From Mesocentrotus franciscanus (taxonomy: Eukaryota; Echinodermata; Echinoidea; Camarodonta; Strongylocentrotidae), in contig CP137679.1 in NCBI GenBank assembly GCA_037976565.1, positions 24,902,761 through 24,966,760 of the forward strand: DNA of 64,000 nt. The letters are read 5' to 3'. Positions 27,501 through 35,900 of the stretch are shown here, one piece after another. The notes under the pieces are model-generated. The model made no database searches. It saw only the letters and a list, made by a program, of their open reading frames with translations, and had not been told where the DNA came from. Every line of letters begins with the position of its first letter. Position 1 is the stretch's first letter. The position numbers were made by a program, and so were the translations under genes.

Positions 27501-30337
27501 CCATCTATTTCTCGTATTATTTATGCACAATAAATCACAGTGTCTGCTCAGTGTATTCACCCTTAAAAGGAACACAGTATAATCAGGATAATTGCCACAC
27601 AATTTCCAAGCAAGCTTTGCCAACCCTTCACGATCCATTCCTTACAATCTGACCTCTCGAGCAAAAAATTGGTCAAGGACCCGAAAAAAAAAATTACACC
27701 CTTCAAACTTGTCGTAGATTGCACCTTTCTCTTTGATGTCAGACTTCGTGTTAAACATTCCAACTTTATTCCAGAAATATGTCTAAAGAACAACAAACAG
27801 TCGACAGCGCCGGGCCAGGCTTCGTAGCGAGCGTGGTAGAGAACTTCAGATTTATAGGTGTGAAATCAAATATTTACTCGTTTCTCTGGAATCTTGTCAT
27901 AAACAGATTTATGGTAAAGGCGTATTTTGGTTTCCGTCACAGTTATCAACATTCACAGGTGAATAATAGACAATAAAGTTCACTATATTCAACATGGCGA
28001 ATAGTTTGAACATCCTGAGACAAAACAATATCAGATATAAGTGTATTTAGGTGAAAGGTCTATACTTTTCATAATTTGAAATAAACGAAAGAATAAGAAG
28101 TCCAAAAAGTTATATGTTGGAAATAGATATTTCTAATTATCTATTACCCTTCTTACTAGTAACTCTATCATCCCGTTCCTGCTCTCGCCTATCTACCCCA
28201 CCCCCTTTCCAGCTTATTTATATGGTAAAGGCTAAACCGATCGAAAATATATATAATACCTATATGTTATTGAAAATCTGTGGGATATGATCACGATTTA
28301 TATTGCCCTTGACACAATTCATCATTTTGGAATCTCAATCACAATGAATAAATAGGTCCATCGATAAAGTGACGAATTATTCGATTTGTTTTCTAAATCT
28401 AGTGCCAGTAACCTTCAAAACTATGAAATAAAAACGACAGGGTGGCATATCTGCGAGTCAAAGTCAATTTTTACAAAATACTACCCTCTCTCTCTCTCTC
28501 TCTCTCTCTCTTTGCTTTTTTTAAATCTCTCTTCCCCCTCCTCTCTCCTTCCCCTCTCTGTCTGTCTGTCTCTCTCTCCGACTTTCTCTCTCTCTCTTTC
28601 TCCCTCTCTCTCTGTCACTGTCTCTGATTGTTTGTTTGTCTGTCTGTCTGTCTCTGTTTCTTTCTGTCTCTGTCTCTGTGTCTCTCCCTCCTCCTGTTTT
28701 CACTGACATTTTTTCACCCCTCAATGTTGAACTTCTCTTCCCCATTCTCAACAATGTGTCTTTTCATATTTATTGCTAATTTTTTCTTTTTTTTAAGAGC
28801 ATTTTTTTTTTCTAGGGAAGTAGTCCTCTGTCCAGATGATTATCGTGAATAACTAACTCTCAAGATTCATTTAAACTGAAATTATAGTCTGTATGTTGAC
28901 ATTCAAGGCTAATTTTGTGATGACGTGAGTTCATTATATATCAGATTGACCATGATACTGCTTTTTTGACGGATATGCCTTGTTTACAACTTAAATATTT
29001 CAACAGTTCAATCGGGGATTTTTACAACGCACTACTTTATAAACAAGAGTTATTTATTTCATTTATGTATTCAGTCTTCTTTAAAATACAGGGTAGTCCC
29101 TTCAGAGCCTCAAGGCCTGCTTTTCAAGGGAGCCCTGTAGGTAAGGGACAAGTACATGGTAAAAATTACAACAACAAATAATAACATATACACAATATAT
29201 AATACGCAGTTATTTACTACTAAATATATTAGGTACGTTAACACAGAACACGTTTCAGTTTGAAAAGACGACCAACATAAAATTCAAGCAGGGTTAAAAG
29301 GGGCCAAATAAAGCAAGGACATACAATTATATTTATCAATTAAATATTGATTCAAGATGGAGATAACACTTACCGGTTTCTTCTATGGCCGGCGTTGATC
29401 CCTTTGTAGTATTATTCAAAACCTATTAAAATGGCAGGAAAAGATAAAGAAACAAATGTAATCGGAGAAAGATTAATTTCAAACCATTTATGAAGAATAC
29501 TCTTTGCAAATCATATTCTATGGACTGTTTGAATACAAAATTCATCTTTCTATTGAAGAGTTAGAAAAATAAACAACTTTAATCCGATAAATATTTATTT
29601 GAAACCATATCATGATGAAAACCATTTGCAAATCATATTCTATGGTATTGTTTAGATTTTAAATTCATCTTTCTATAAGTCATCTTTTTTCTATAGCTAT
29701 TTCTGACCATTGAACTGGTGAAAAGTGGGTTAGGAAAACAGATTATTCGCATCAATAAACCTCTTTTGAGAGTTCGATATTTTTGCTTGGATTAGAGATA
29801 AAGGTTTGCTGATTTAACACCAAGATTAGAAAAATGATTTTTATAAAATCTTTTCCCCCTGAACTGTATCTTATTGGCCTATTTATCAGACGTATAAAGA
29901 CTGCACTTTGTGGAAAATCACATCAATGGGTAATACAGACTAATGACAATTTTGAAGAATAAAACAGGGCAGGCCTTGCCCTAATGTAGTTAAAAAAACA
30001 ATATTAAGTAAATGAAATAATGAATAAAGAGATAAATAAATGAATAAATAAATAAAGATTTAAACAAATAAATGAATAAATGACATAATATCATTTTAAC
30101 TTCCATTATACACAAAATCTTTCACTTTTCCCGAGCGAGATATTATCATTTTCATATTATAGTTCCCCTGAGCCTATATATATAATGTTATTATTCCATG
30201 ATAGATAAACTTTGATGCAAATTAATCACCTCTAAAATCTCCTTTGTCCTCGAAGCCGAAGCAGATAGTCCGTAGCATAGGCACAGGAGGAGGATGATTG
30301 AGAACCCGAGAGGAGAATACTTGGAGCTAGTTGCCAT
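5963..30337 (-). CDS. Secreted protein with 33 EGF repeats (Notch/fibropellin-like), complete 8-exon gene
   Basis: Coding exons on the minus strand, in order: 30230-30337, 29374-29422, 13598-13851, 11777-11872, 9194-11195, 7231-8739, 6471-6689, 5963-6009. They total 4,284 nt, giving 1,427 residues plus TAA. Every junction uses GT and AG, and the phases agree throughout. Residues 1 to about 28 are a signal peptide. Residues about 29-156 are a Pro/Ser/Thr-rich segment with few cysteines. Residues 157-1419 are 33 six-cysteine EGF domains of about 38 residues each, followed by eight residues. About 20 domains are preceded by a calcium-binding D-I-D/N-E-C type sequence. I see no DSL, LNR, laminin G, CUB or avidin domain and no transmembrane helix. 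Family knowledge places such proteins in extracellular matrix or cell-surface signalling. A secreted matrix or ligand-like role is inferred. It resembles sea urchin fibropellin or Notch repeats in style but has neither protein's diagnostic extra domains. An extra cassette exon in the long introns cannot be excluded. Confidence 0.9.
6010..6470 (-). other. Intron 7 of the EGF-repeat gene
   Basis: 461 bp, GTAATG to CTGCAG. AT-rich, with no repeat or open frame of note. Confidence 0.88.
6471..6689 (-). CDS. EGF-repeat gene exon 7: EGF domains 31 (end) to 33 (part)
   Basis: A 219-bp exon, phase 1 at both ends, acceptor ATTTCTAG and donor GTAATG. It codes for residues 1340-1412: the last cysteine of EGF 31, all of EGF 32 and most of EGF 33. 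EGF 32 reads [15 protein letters not shown], where the usual NGG loop has become NCG. That adds a seventh cysteine, which should be unpaired or make an interchain bond. The open frame begins upstream in the intron with an in-frame ATG that is not used. Confidence 0.97.
6690..7230 (-). other. Intron 6, with GA/CT microsatellites
   Basis: 541 bp, GTAAGA to TTTCTAG. Contains GA-repeat tracts on the plus strand around 6815-6835 and 6970-7005, and purine-rich DNA between them. On the gene strand these are pyrimidine tracts, close to but not part of the acceptor. Confidence 0.9.
7231..8739 (-). CDS. EGF-repeat gene exon 6: EGF domains 18 (end) to 31 (part)
   Basis: A 1,509-bp exon, phase 1 at both ends, acceptor TTCATTTTCAG and donor GTAAGA. 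It codes for residues 837-1339. It completes EGF 18 ([14 protein letters not shown]), carries domains 19-30 intact and ends inside EGF 31 after CPIGWTG. The open frame runs on past the donor into a leucine/serine/phenylalanine-rich stretch read from CT-rich intron DNA; that extension is not protein. EGF 22 (CLHPLAVC) and EGF 27 ([10 protein letters not shown]) depart from the consensus, and EGF 29 has a shortened second loop (CYYGDC). Confidence 0.98.
8740..9193 (-). other. Intron 5 of the EGF-repeat gene
   Basis: 454 bp, GTTTGT to TTTTCAG, AT-rich. Nothing further recognised. Confidence 0.9.
9194..11195 (-). CDS. EGF-repeat gene exon 5: giant exon with EGF domains 1 (part) to 18 (part)
   Basis: A single 2,002-bp exon, phase 0 in and phase 1 out, acceptor TTTTTGTTCTCAG and donor GTTTGT. 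It codes for residues 170-836: the end of EGF 1, sixteen complete domains (2-17) and most of EGF 18. Repeats follow the C-x-S-x-P-C, NGGTC, C-x-C, GY-x-G-x-x-C plan. Many linkers read INEC, VDEC or IDEC, typical of calcium-binding EGF. EGF 4 (CAMYPPKC) and EGF 7 ([10 protein letters not shown]) have longer first loops. All other long frames in this interval, in either orientation, are shadows of it. Confidence 0.98.
11196..11776 (-). other. Intron 4 of the EGF-repeat gene
   Basis: 581 bp, GTAGGT to TTCTCAG. Contains a local duplication in which a run ending in ggtgtaaatgacaacgtg (near 11297) recurs near 11380 as ggtataaatgacaacgtg, with A-rich DNA between. No open frame. Confidence 0.9.
11777..11872 (-). 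CDS. EGF-repeat gene exon 4: start of EGF domain 1
   Basis: Ninety-six bases, 32 codons, with phase 0 at both ends. Acceptor TTCCCTTACAG, donor GTAGGT. It codes for residues 138-169: an acidic stretch, then the first half of EGF 1 ([13 protein letters not shown]), which carries cysteines 1-3. The domain is completed by the first residues of exon 5 ([14 protein letters not shown] and on to cysteine 6). A domain split exactly between cysteines 3 and 4, whose halves fit in frame, is strong evidence for this small exon. Confidence 0.95.
11873..13597 (-). other. Intron 3 of the EGF-repeat gene
   Basis: 1,725 bp. AT-rich, with a poly-C run near 12543-12559 and a CT-repeat tract near 13462-13502 close to the donor. 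Open frames at 12078-12281 and 12389-12706 show no protein-like features. Confidence 0.85.
13598..13851 (-). CDS. EGF-repeat gene exon 3: low-complexity N-terminal linker
   Basis: The acceptor is TTCTTACAG; the exon starts in phase 1 and ends in phase 0 at donor GTAGGT. It codes for residues 53-137. The sequence is rich in Pro, Ser, Arg and Gly, contains a basic patch (AGRRGGRN) and only two cysteines (in VPCPQGREC), and matches no domain I recognise. The basic patch could be a proprotein-convertase or heparin-binding site, but that is speculation. The exon is GC-rich compared with surrounding intron DNA, as expected for coding sequence. Two other open frames on the same strand overlap it; the one used here is fixed by phase on both sides. 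Confidence 0.85.
14189..14350. repeat. Minisatellite of about 30 bp, five diverged units
   Basis: Units follow the pattern gattaca-c-g-tg-tg-ataaatgaataat, for example gattacagtgctgctgtat at 14267. Lies in intron 2 some 340 bp upstream of exon 3 on the gene strand. Confidence 0.65.
14666..14760. repeat. ATA microsatellite joined to a dispersed repeat end
   Basis: About nine ATA units (14667-14694) followed by GCTAGTTCTTATATAGCGCC. I recall this arrangement as common next to microsatellites in marine invertebrate genomes; the assignment to a family is not possible here. Confidence 0.5.
14759..14900. repeat. 20-bp minisatellite, seven units
   Basis: Unit ctttgtaatgatctattttt, exact at 14801-14820 and 14861-14880, with diverged units at 14759, 14780, 14821, 14841 and 14881. 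Confidence 0.9.
16120..16420. repeat. Hairpin-rich dispersed repeat, copy in intron 2
   Basis: Contains gagaccgatggcc twice (16129, about 16221), ggccttctgaaaagtt (16191-16206), ggccttctgac (about 16277) and cggtctc in inverted orientation. Shares these modules with 30645-30790 upstream of the same gene. Confidence 0.5.
17740..17815. repeat. CT-rich tract in intron 2
   Basis: Degenerate (CT)n about 75 bp long. Confidence 0.9.
18610..18780 (-). repeat. tRNA-derived SINE, family 1
   Basis: On the minus strand, a B box GGTTCGAATCC (18694-18684) is followed by GCACTAATGTCATTTGG and the same core as the copy at 48923, ending near a GTATCTGGCA motif. The open frame reported across here is a by-product. 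Confidence 0.75.
19607..19690. repeat. C run and CT microsatellite in intron 2
   Basis: Poly-C at 19610-19620 followed by (CT)n to about 19690. Confidence 0.9.
22945..23150 (+). repeat. tRNA-derived SINE, family 2
   Basis: A box TGGCTGAGTGG (22958-22968) and perfect B box GGTTCGAAACC (23001-23011), 32 bp apart, then a non-tRNA body (CACTAGTGCCATTTGGAAGG, later CTTAGCAGTCAGGTAAC). The tRNA-like head lacks a clean acceptor stem, so it is a SINE and not a tRNA gene. Confidence 0.75.
24240..24560. repeat. GA microsatellites in intron 2
   Basis: Several (GA)n runs, the longest at 24519-24555, ending in a G run (24556-24572). Confidence 0.93.
28485..28700. repeat. CT and CTGT microsatellites in intron 2
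   Basis: (CT)n at 28486-28513 followed by mixed CT, and TGTC/TGTT repeats near 28558-28670. Confidence 0.93.
29374..29422 (-). CDS. EGF-repeat gene exon 2: 49-bp microexon
   Basis: Forty-nine bases with acceptor TTTTAATAG and an excellent donor, GTAAGTG. It enters in phase 0 and leaves in phase 1, exactly what exons 1 and 3 require. It codes for residues 37-52 ([16 protein letters not shown]), a Thr/Ser-rich stretch with one N-glycosylation sequon (NNT). It has no domain and looks like linker between the signal peptide and the EGF array. It is followed on the gene strand by a 15.5-kb intron. Because the exon is so short the call rests on splice sites and phase; it could be an optional exon only if another phase-compatible exon exists. 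Confidence 0.75.
29423..30229 (-). other. Intron 1 of the EGF-repeat gene
   Basis: 807 bp. Contains a 122-bp tandem duplication adjoining exon 2 (29472-29676) and an AATA/AATG-rich simple stretch near 30005-30085. Confidence 0.8.
29472..29676. repeat. Two-copy tandem duplication of about 122 bp in intron 1
   Basis: Copy 1 begins near 29472 and copy 2 near 29592. Both share the order: a TTcAAACC / TTgAAACC block, the exact block TTTGCAAATCATATTCTA (29503 and 29625), and the exact block TTCATCTTTCTAT (29541 and 29664). The spacing of 121-123 bp is kept across all three blocks, so this is a true duplication and not chance. The central block carries an octamer-like ATTTGCAAAT or near match. A regulatory role is only a possibility. 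Confidence 0.75.
30230..30337 (-). CDS. EGF-repeat gene exon 1: start codon and signal peptide
   Basis: Codes for residues 1-36. The ATG at 30337-30335 sits in a strong initiation context (GTTACCATGG). A short polar N-terminus with one lysine is followed by the hydrophobic core [18 protein letters not shown], which is a textbook signal peptide with small residues suited to cleavage near 26-30. The exon ends after a GAG codon in phase 0, and the donor reads GTGATT, which is acceptable but weaker than the others. A TATA box lies about 85 nt upstream of the ATG, which supports this as the first exon. The exon is too short to stand out as an open reading frame; it was found by reading upstream for a secretion signal in phase with exon 2. 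Confidence 0.82.
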
Positions 30338-30384
30338 GGTAACAAGATGTCCTAAATTTTACTTGGAGATGTCTTCTGTTAGCT

Positions 30385-30426
30385 CTAAGACACGTGTGAT
30401 GACATGATGATGGTGGTTTTTATACC
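30385..30426 (-). promoter_or_regulatory. Core promoter of the EGF-repeat gene: TATA box and probable start site
   Basis: On the gene strand a canonical TATAAAAA occupies 30424-30417. A start site would be expected at about 30390-30400, where TCACACGTG includes a plausible initiator A and an E-box CACGTG (30391-30396). This predicts a 5' leader of about 55-60 nt before the ATG at 30337. An ATG at 30405 opens a six-codon frame, but it should lie upstream of the start site. An inverted CCAAT (30560-30564) lies about 165 bp upstream. The start site itself is inferred. Confidence 0.6.
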
Positions 30427-30580
30427 TATGGAAATAAAGGAAATTGATAGAGGTGGTTGTTACTACATCACTACAATGTATGAATAAAATATAAAACTGA
30501 AAGCATATTACGGATGCCAAATGGGGGCGGTGAGGGCATCCCAATATATTGACAGACAACCAATGAGACCGACATATCAA

Positions 30581-30622
30581 CACTAAGAACACTAAGAACA
30601 CTAAGAACACTAAGAACACTAT
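30581..30622. repeat. 9-bp tandem repeat upstream of the promoter
   Basis: cactaagaa repeated about four and a half times. It creates a spurious valine/leucine/phenylalanine repeat frame on the minus strand. Confidence 0.9.
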
Positions 30623-30644
30623 GGACACTCAGAAAATGTGTAAC

Positions 30645-30790
30645 AAGCCCCGCGAGACCGAAATGTCAGGCTTATGGGCTGCCGGTCTCGTTAAACTTCA
30701 GACAACTTTTCAGAAGGCCAGAGAGGCCGGCATGTTGGTCTCGTGGGCTGTCAGTCTTGTGGGTCGTGGGTTTCATGCACCATCGATGGT
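30645..30790. repeat. Hairpin-rich dispersed repeat, copy upstream of the EGF gene
   Basis: GAGACCG and CGGTCTC in inverted orientation around cttatgggctg, followed by aacttttcagaaggcc (30704-30719), the complement of the module at 16191-16206. Lies about 250 bp upstream of the TATA box. Confidence 0.5.
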
Positions 30791-32149
30791 GTGGGCTGTG
30801 GACTAATGCTAACATGTCACACGACAAGCCTTTATGCTATAGCGTACCTTTCCCTCTTCACACAAACAGATTTTCATGGCCTATTCAGATTCGAAGAAAT
30901 TTATACGAAACAAATATAAAGAAACGTCGTATAAAGAATCATCACATACCGACTCAAAAGGTAATTACTTATCGGAGAGCTTTACGATGATATCCGGTAG
31001 TCTGAGCGCATGGGTAAACTGGAATCTTGTCATCTAAAACAGAAAATGCCTTCACGCACCAAATGTGGTGGCAGGTGACAACTTGTATCAAGACAGTGTC
31101 ACTAAGGACATGGCATTATGTTGTTTATTAGTTTAACAAGAGGTGTTTTTTCCTTTTCTGCCTAAAATATATCACATTCCTGCGATTCCCACATTATCTG
31201 TCCATCATCCAGAAAATCCATATTTTGAGTGTTTCCTGAAACGTGTTTGTCAGCCAACAAATAAATAGATTCCAGAGCATGTAGCTGCCACAACAACAAA
31301 AGAAATGATGAAAATAAAATCAATATTGAATGGGTGTGACAATAACGGGACAGACAGTAGAACAAAACACAATTGTTGAAGTCAGACGAAATTATGGGTG
31401 TGTCAGCTCTAAATATTTAGTTTGTCCCAATGAGATAATATTAATATTTTAGCAAAGCAGTATAGTCAATGCAGAGCGTAGGCGAAAACAACTATGCTTT
31501 CGAGACCACAACAACAAATAGTTTTATGAATAGATGAAAAGGCTGTGACGAAGTTTTTGTACACAGATGTAAATATTTTGGAATAAACGGGAGGAGATGA
31601 TAATAAATGCGACGGAAAGAAAATGTCAATCATAGAAATGGGGTTATAAACCTACATTCATTTTTAAAACAGCATGCTGTGATAGTTCAAGAGTACAGAA
31701 AAAAGATCAGTCTAAAGTTTAATTTACATAAACATGTTATTCCCTGAATGAAAAAAAATCTATTGCAAATTTGTAATTTCATAGAAGAATTTCGTCCATG
31801 CATTTCCATGATAGTTGTGCATTAATCTCTTATAAATTGCAAAAAAGTATATAAAAGTTTTAATTAATACGACTGGAAGTAATATTTACATAGTTGTTAA
31901 AAGTAATGATAAGCGCTAGTAAAACTAGTCTAACAACAACAACAATTAACATCAATACATAATTTTATCTCTGTCATTTTTTCATATGAGCACAGTCCAG
32001 CATGTTTGCGCTCTAACAAGGCTGACATATGAAACACATTTTCACCCGAAATGAGGTGTCGAATTCGGTGTCAACTTTGATATCTCCCTTCTTATCGATA
32101 TTACAATGCCCTTTCCAATTTATTCCAAATCCGGACGACCCACGTGCAG

Positions 32150-32428
32150 CTATGCCTGTGAAAGCTGACAATTTGAATCGTCAACAGAAAGAAAAGTGCA
32201 TTTGTTAGACTCCGCTGAGGCTGCAATTTGAAACGAATATTCCCTTTTTAAAAGTTTTGATTCGAAGTGTTGATTTTCATCTGTCAACGCGAGGCCATGT
32301 GCGAATTCTTCTTTTTTGTTCTCTCTAGTTATTAGTTTGTTTTTTTGTCTTTGCCTCATGTCTGGGCTCTCATTCTCCTTGTCTATTTCGAGCATACATT
32401 TGTCTGGTTGCATGTTCGTTTTGTTCAT
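32150..32428 (-). CDS. Hypothetical small open frame, 92 residues
   Basis: Starts MNKTNMQPDKCML and is hydrophilic, Lys/Glu/Asn-rich and not low-complexity. It lies about 1.8 kb upstream of the EGF gene on the same strand. I recognise no family. It could be a chance frame, part of an exon of another gene, or a small protein. No TATA or splice support was found. Confidence 0.15.
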   Translation of the reverse strand: MNKTNMQPDKCMLEIDKENESPDMRQRQKNKLITRENKKEEFAHGLALTDENQHFESKLLKREYSFQIAASAESNKCTFLSVDDSNCQLSQA

Positions 32429-32579
32429 CTTGGCGTTAATGAAGGCGTAAAAGAATAAAGGAGAAAAGAGGTGACATAGCTACAAAAAGGAAACGCCCTT
32501 TTATGTTTTACTGCTAATGACACTTCGAAAATACTATAAGAATAATAACAATATTTGAGTAACCACATCAGTGCTCTTC

Positions 32580-32730
32580 TCGTTGACCCTCAAAATTGCC
32601 CCAGCATTGCCAGATGCACATTTACAAATGGGTAGAGAAGGATAAATGTGGGCAAACACCTTGTCCAAGGCCGTAAGGACGGAGCCAAGAGCGAACCTAG
32701 AACCTCTCATATGAGAGTCAATATCTTTTA
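32580..32730 (-). repeat. tRNA-derived SINE, family 1, degraded copy
   Basis: On the minus strand, TCTACCCATTTGTAAATG and CATCTGGCAATG match the family-1 core. The B box is damaged (GGTTCTAGGTTCG). Boundaries are approximate. Confidence 0.55.
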
Positions 32731-32782
32731 CTATATAATATATCACAGTGCTCTAAATACTGCAGTTAATTTGAAAAATTAA

Positions 32783-32977
32783 TGCCACATGATCGCAAAG
32801 ACTTTCGAGAAATTAATTCAAGGCAATCTTAATGCCCTACATTTTATCTCATAGAATTCATGTTCGGATTACGTAATAGGTCCTTGTCATGTTCACGCGT
32901 TTAAAACAGTGACGGACAATGCTTTTTAAATTTGCTTGGGTTGATATTTCCGAACGTCTTTGCGATCGTGTTGGGTA
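32783..32977. mobile_element. TTAA-flanked TIR element, copy 1
   Basis: 195 bp flanked by TTAA at 32779-32782 and 32978-32981. Inverted ends share GATCGCAAAGAC followed by KTTCG. A TTAA target is used by piggyBac and Kolobok elements; which one cannot be decided. A second copy lies at 59668-59839. Confidence 0.65.
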
Positions 32978-35900
32978 TTAATTATTTGTTGAAAGAATGA
33001 TTATTGCCAACCAATTATTGATATCCTACTTGATTTATTGGTTGGCTTATGTTTAGTGATCATTTTGGCTCGGTCATTGATTAAATGCCTCTTAACGGTT
33101 CCGTACTATCATCGCGCCTGTTTGGAGGCACAAGGGCGTTATCTCTTATGATTTCACACATAATTAACGCTCTTCTGGCTCCGAAGAGAGGATAAATCAT
33201 GGTTCTTATTGCAGGATATAAATTCACATCATAAACACATCACTAGCATATCCCATAAAATTTCATAGGGTCAACGATTATATGGATACAAGCATAATCA
33301 AATTTGCAGGAAACCATCAGAAAATGAAGATTAATGTGAGAAAAATAAGGAAGGCGACATTCTAATGTGTAAATCGAAAATTAAAATTAAATTTAGCAAA
33401 AGACATGTCAAGAACATCTCATGGCAACGCTGCTCAAAGAAACTTATTACAACTATGATAGAAGATTGTCATAAATATAAGGACATAACAGAAGGGAGAT
33501 TATATCACACACTTACAAAAGATAAAAGATAAAAAAGTATATATATTTATATATATATATATAAACTACATATAATAGAGACATCAGAAATGATATATGA
33601 ACGTACTACATCAAAAATCACACCCGTCCGATATTGAACAAACACAAAGAAACTAGGGCGCTTCGGGAAAAGAAAAGGGGGAAATAATTCATAAGATTAG
33701 CAGAGAAACATAAATAAAGATTACAAATCACGCTGCTGTACAGTATATCTAATACTTGATAAGGCGTGGGATAATTAAAATCCTAAGGGTCAAATTTTGA
33801 GCACAACGAAAATATTGTTGCATTTCTGATACCATCAAAGACTAAAATTAGTTTCGATCGATAAGAGGTGATATAAAGGAAATTGCAACGTGATGAAGCC
33901 CTTACGGCTCGGCGGAATATCAATTAAGACATTGATTCATAAAACGATATCGGTCTATCCCTTTTCACGTTTGTCGGTGCTTTAACTGTGCCCGTAAAGA
34001 GTTTAAAATTTGGTCAATCCATTGATATATAAGTTAAATCGACTCCCTTTGAAAAAACGCCTCATTTGGTGATTTAATCAGATTGTAATCATTTCCTAAG
34101 TATATTTTTCGTCATAAGCTAAACCATCAGTTAAAAGTGATAATGCGGTAAGCATAAGAATGCTCATCGCATGTTAATACAGGTCAAAGGTCAGTGGCGT
34201 AGCAATGGTTAAGCCACTGAGGATGTTTGTATTGTAGGGGGAGGGGGAGGGGGCAGGTATTACTATGAGGATGAAAAGCAAGAAAACAAGACCATCGAGG
34301 GAGGGGGAACGTAGGATGAGCGGGTTCTACCACTTATCATTATGCCTTCTCCTCTCCTGTTCTTTCTTCTTCCTTTTTAATGATTTTACATTGATACATT
34401 TCAGTTCACTTGAGCATATTTCATTCAATGATACAATTAAACATCTACATAACTGATACATAAATATATTTTCTCTGTTCTTTCTAACTCTATCCTTATT
34501 TTCCTGGAAATCTCTTGTGGATATCTACTCTTTTAGGATATCATATTAGAGATCAATTCTTTTTACAGTGAAATCCACTCAAAAGTAGTGGTTTAAATTA
34601 CTCTTTTGAGAGTGAATTCCTATCTGTAGGCCTATTTATGTTTTTGAATAAAACTTGAATCTTGAATCTAAAATTAAAAACAAAGTGACCCCTAGTATGA
34701 CTCCTGAATGAGTGGATTTCCACTACTGTCCACTTCTGACTCCCGAAAGAGTGGATTTCTACTTCTGTACATTTAGAGAGTACTTTCCTCTTCCCTCTAC
34801 TCTATTTTCCGAAATTTTATTGGGAGACACGCCCTCTCCCTCGTCCACCCTTACCTACGCCTCTGTAACATGCGACTTGAGACGACCCTTTTATCGCAGA
34901 TCAATTTAATTATTAAACCAATATATCTTTTTTCTCTAATGCATCATAGAGTAACAAGACTTTTGGAAGCATCCTAAAATTGGCATATTTTGGGATGACT
35001 TCTGGTACCAGGATAAAAACTCTGTTTGATATATTCCTGTGTGAAACTTCGGATTTCCACATGAACTCCTTTTGGGTAAAGGTCACCCGGGGTTTTACAT
35101 CACAAGAAACCTATCAAGTTTAAGTCATTTAAAAACTCTACGACCGTTTATAGAAGAAGAAAAATCAAGAGAATGAGATCGAAAATCATTCCATGCGTGA
35201 TTTGTTGTCGAAAAAATGAGATAAGACATCAAATTGGGACTCATGTATTGGAGTGGCGTTTACAAAGTATGTGAATTCGTTTGCTTTATAAGGATATGAA
35301 GGGATAATTACGAAATCATTCTAATTATAATTATTAGTTTATGGCAGCAATATTGTTTTGAGCCGGGGTTACCCCACCCCCCCCCGAAATATAGATGATA
35401 AAGCTTGTAGTAGGCCTAAGACGAGTAAGACACCCCACCCTTCCCCAGTCAGGGGGCGCCGCCTAGGCACTGAATACGCCATCATTATGCTATGCTACAT
35501 TTTCTTTTTAATCAGCATCGGGTTAGAGTGAATTGTATGTAATTCGTTACCTTTAAAATAACATGGGTTGAACAAAACTAACCTATGTCATGCATGTATG
35601 TTTGTGAATCGTGTGACTATTTAAAACCCAGTCACTTCGCTAAACCAACTCCAAAATGACCGATTCTTGGCCATTCGTAAAACATGGTTAAAGGCATAGT
35701 TGAGTTCTGGTCATGCGATTGCATTGTGAAAGAAACGGTGTGGAATCAATCAGAAAAGGTTGATCATCTAGCATATAAGTATATGTGTGTACTGCAAGGT
35801 TCTGGAATCATCAAAATGATAAGAAATTTGGCACCGTCTTGGTAAAGTTACAAGCACTGTACACAGAAAGATGTATATGGGACTACACCAACATGTAGCT

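Larger units (their letters stand above)
13852..29373 (-). other. Intron 2 of the EGF-repeat gene (15.5 kb)
   Basis: Runs from donor GTAAGTG to acceptor TTACAG. Holds two minisatellites (14189-14350, 14759-14900), an ATA repeat followed by a common genomic repeat (14666-14760), a hairpin-rich repeat (16120-16420), SINE copies (18610-18780, 22945-23150), and CT/GA arrays at 17740-17815, 19626-19690, 24240-24560 and 28485-28700. The remainder is AT-rich unique-looking DNA. Its length leaves room for enhancers or cassette exons, which I cannot identify by eye. Confidence 0.75.

Noticed and set aside
30359..30628. 89-codon minus frame starting MSIVFLVFLVFLVF as a signal-bearing N-terminus
   Set aside because: The hydrophobic repeat comes from a 9-bp tandem repeat, it is upstream of the TATA box, and it does not join exon 2.
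34195..34866. CAGTGGCGTAGC and CTACGCCTCTG as ends of a 670-bp hAT element
   Set aside because: The flanking octamers do not match and the distance is large; the two ends may be unrelated fragments.
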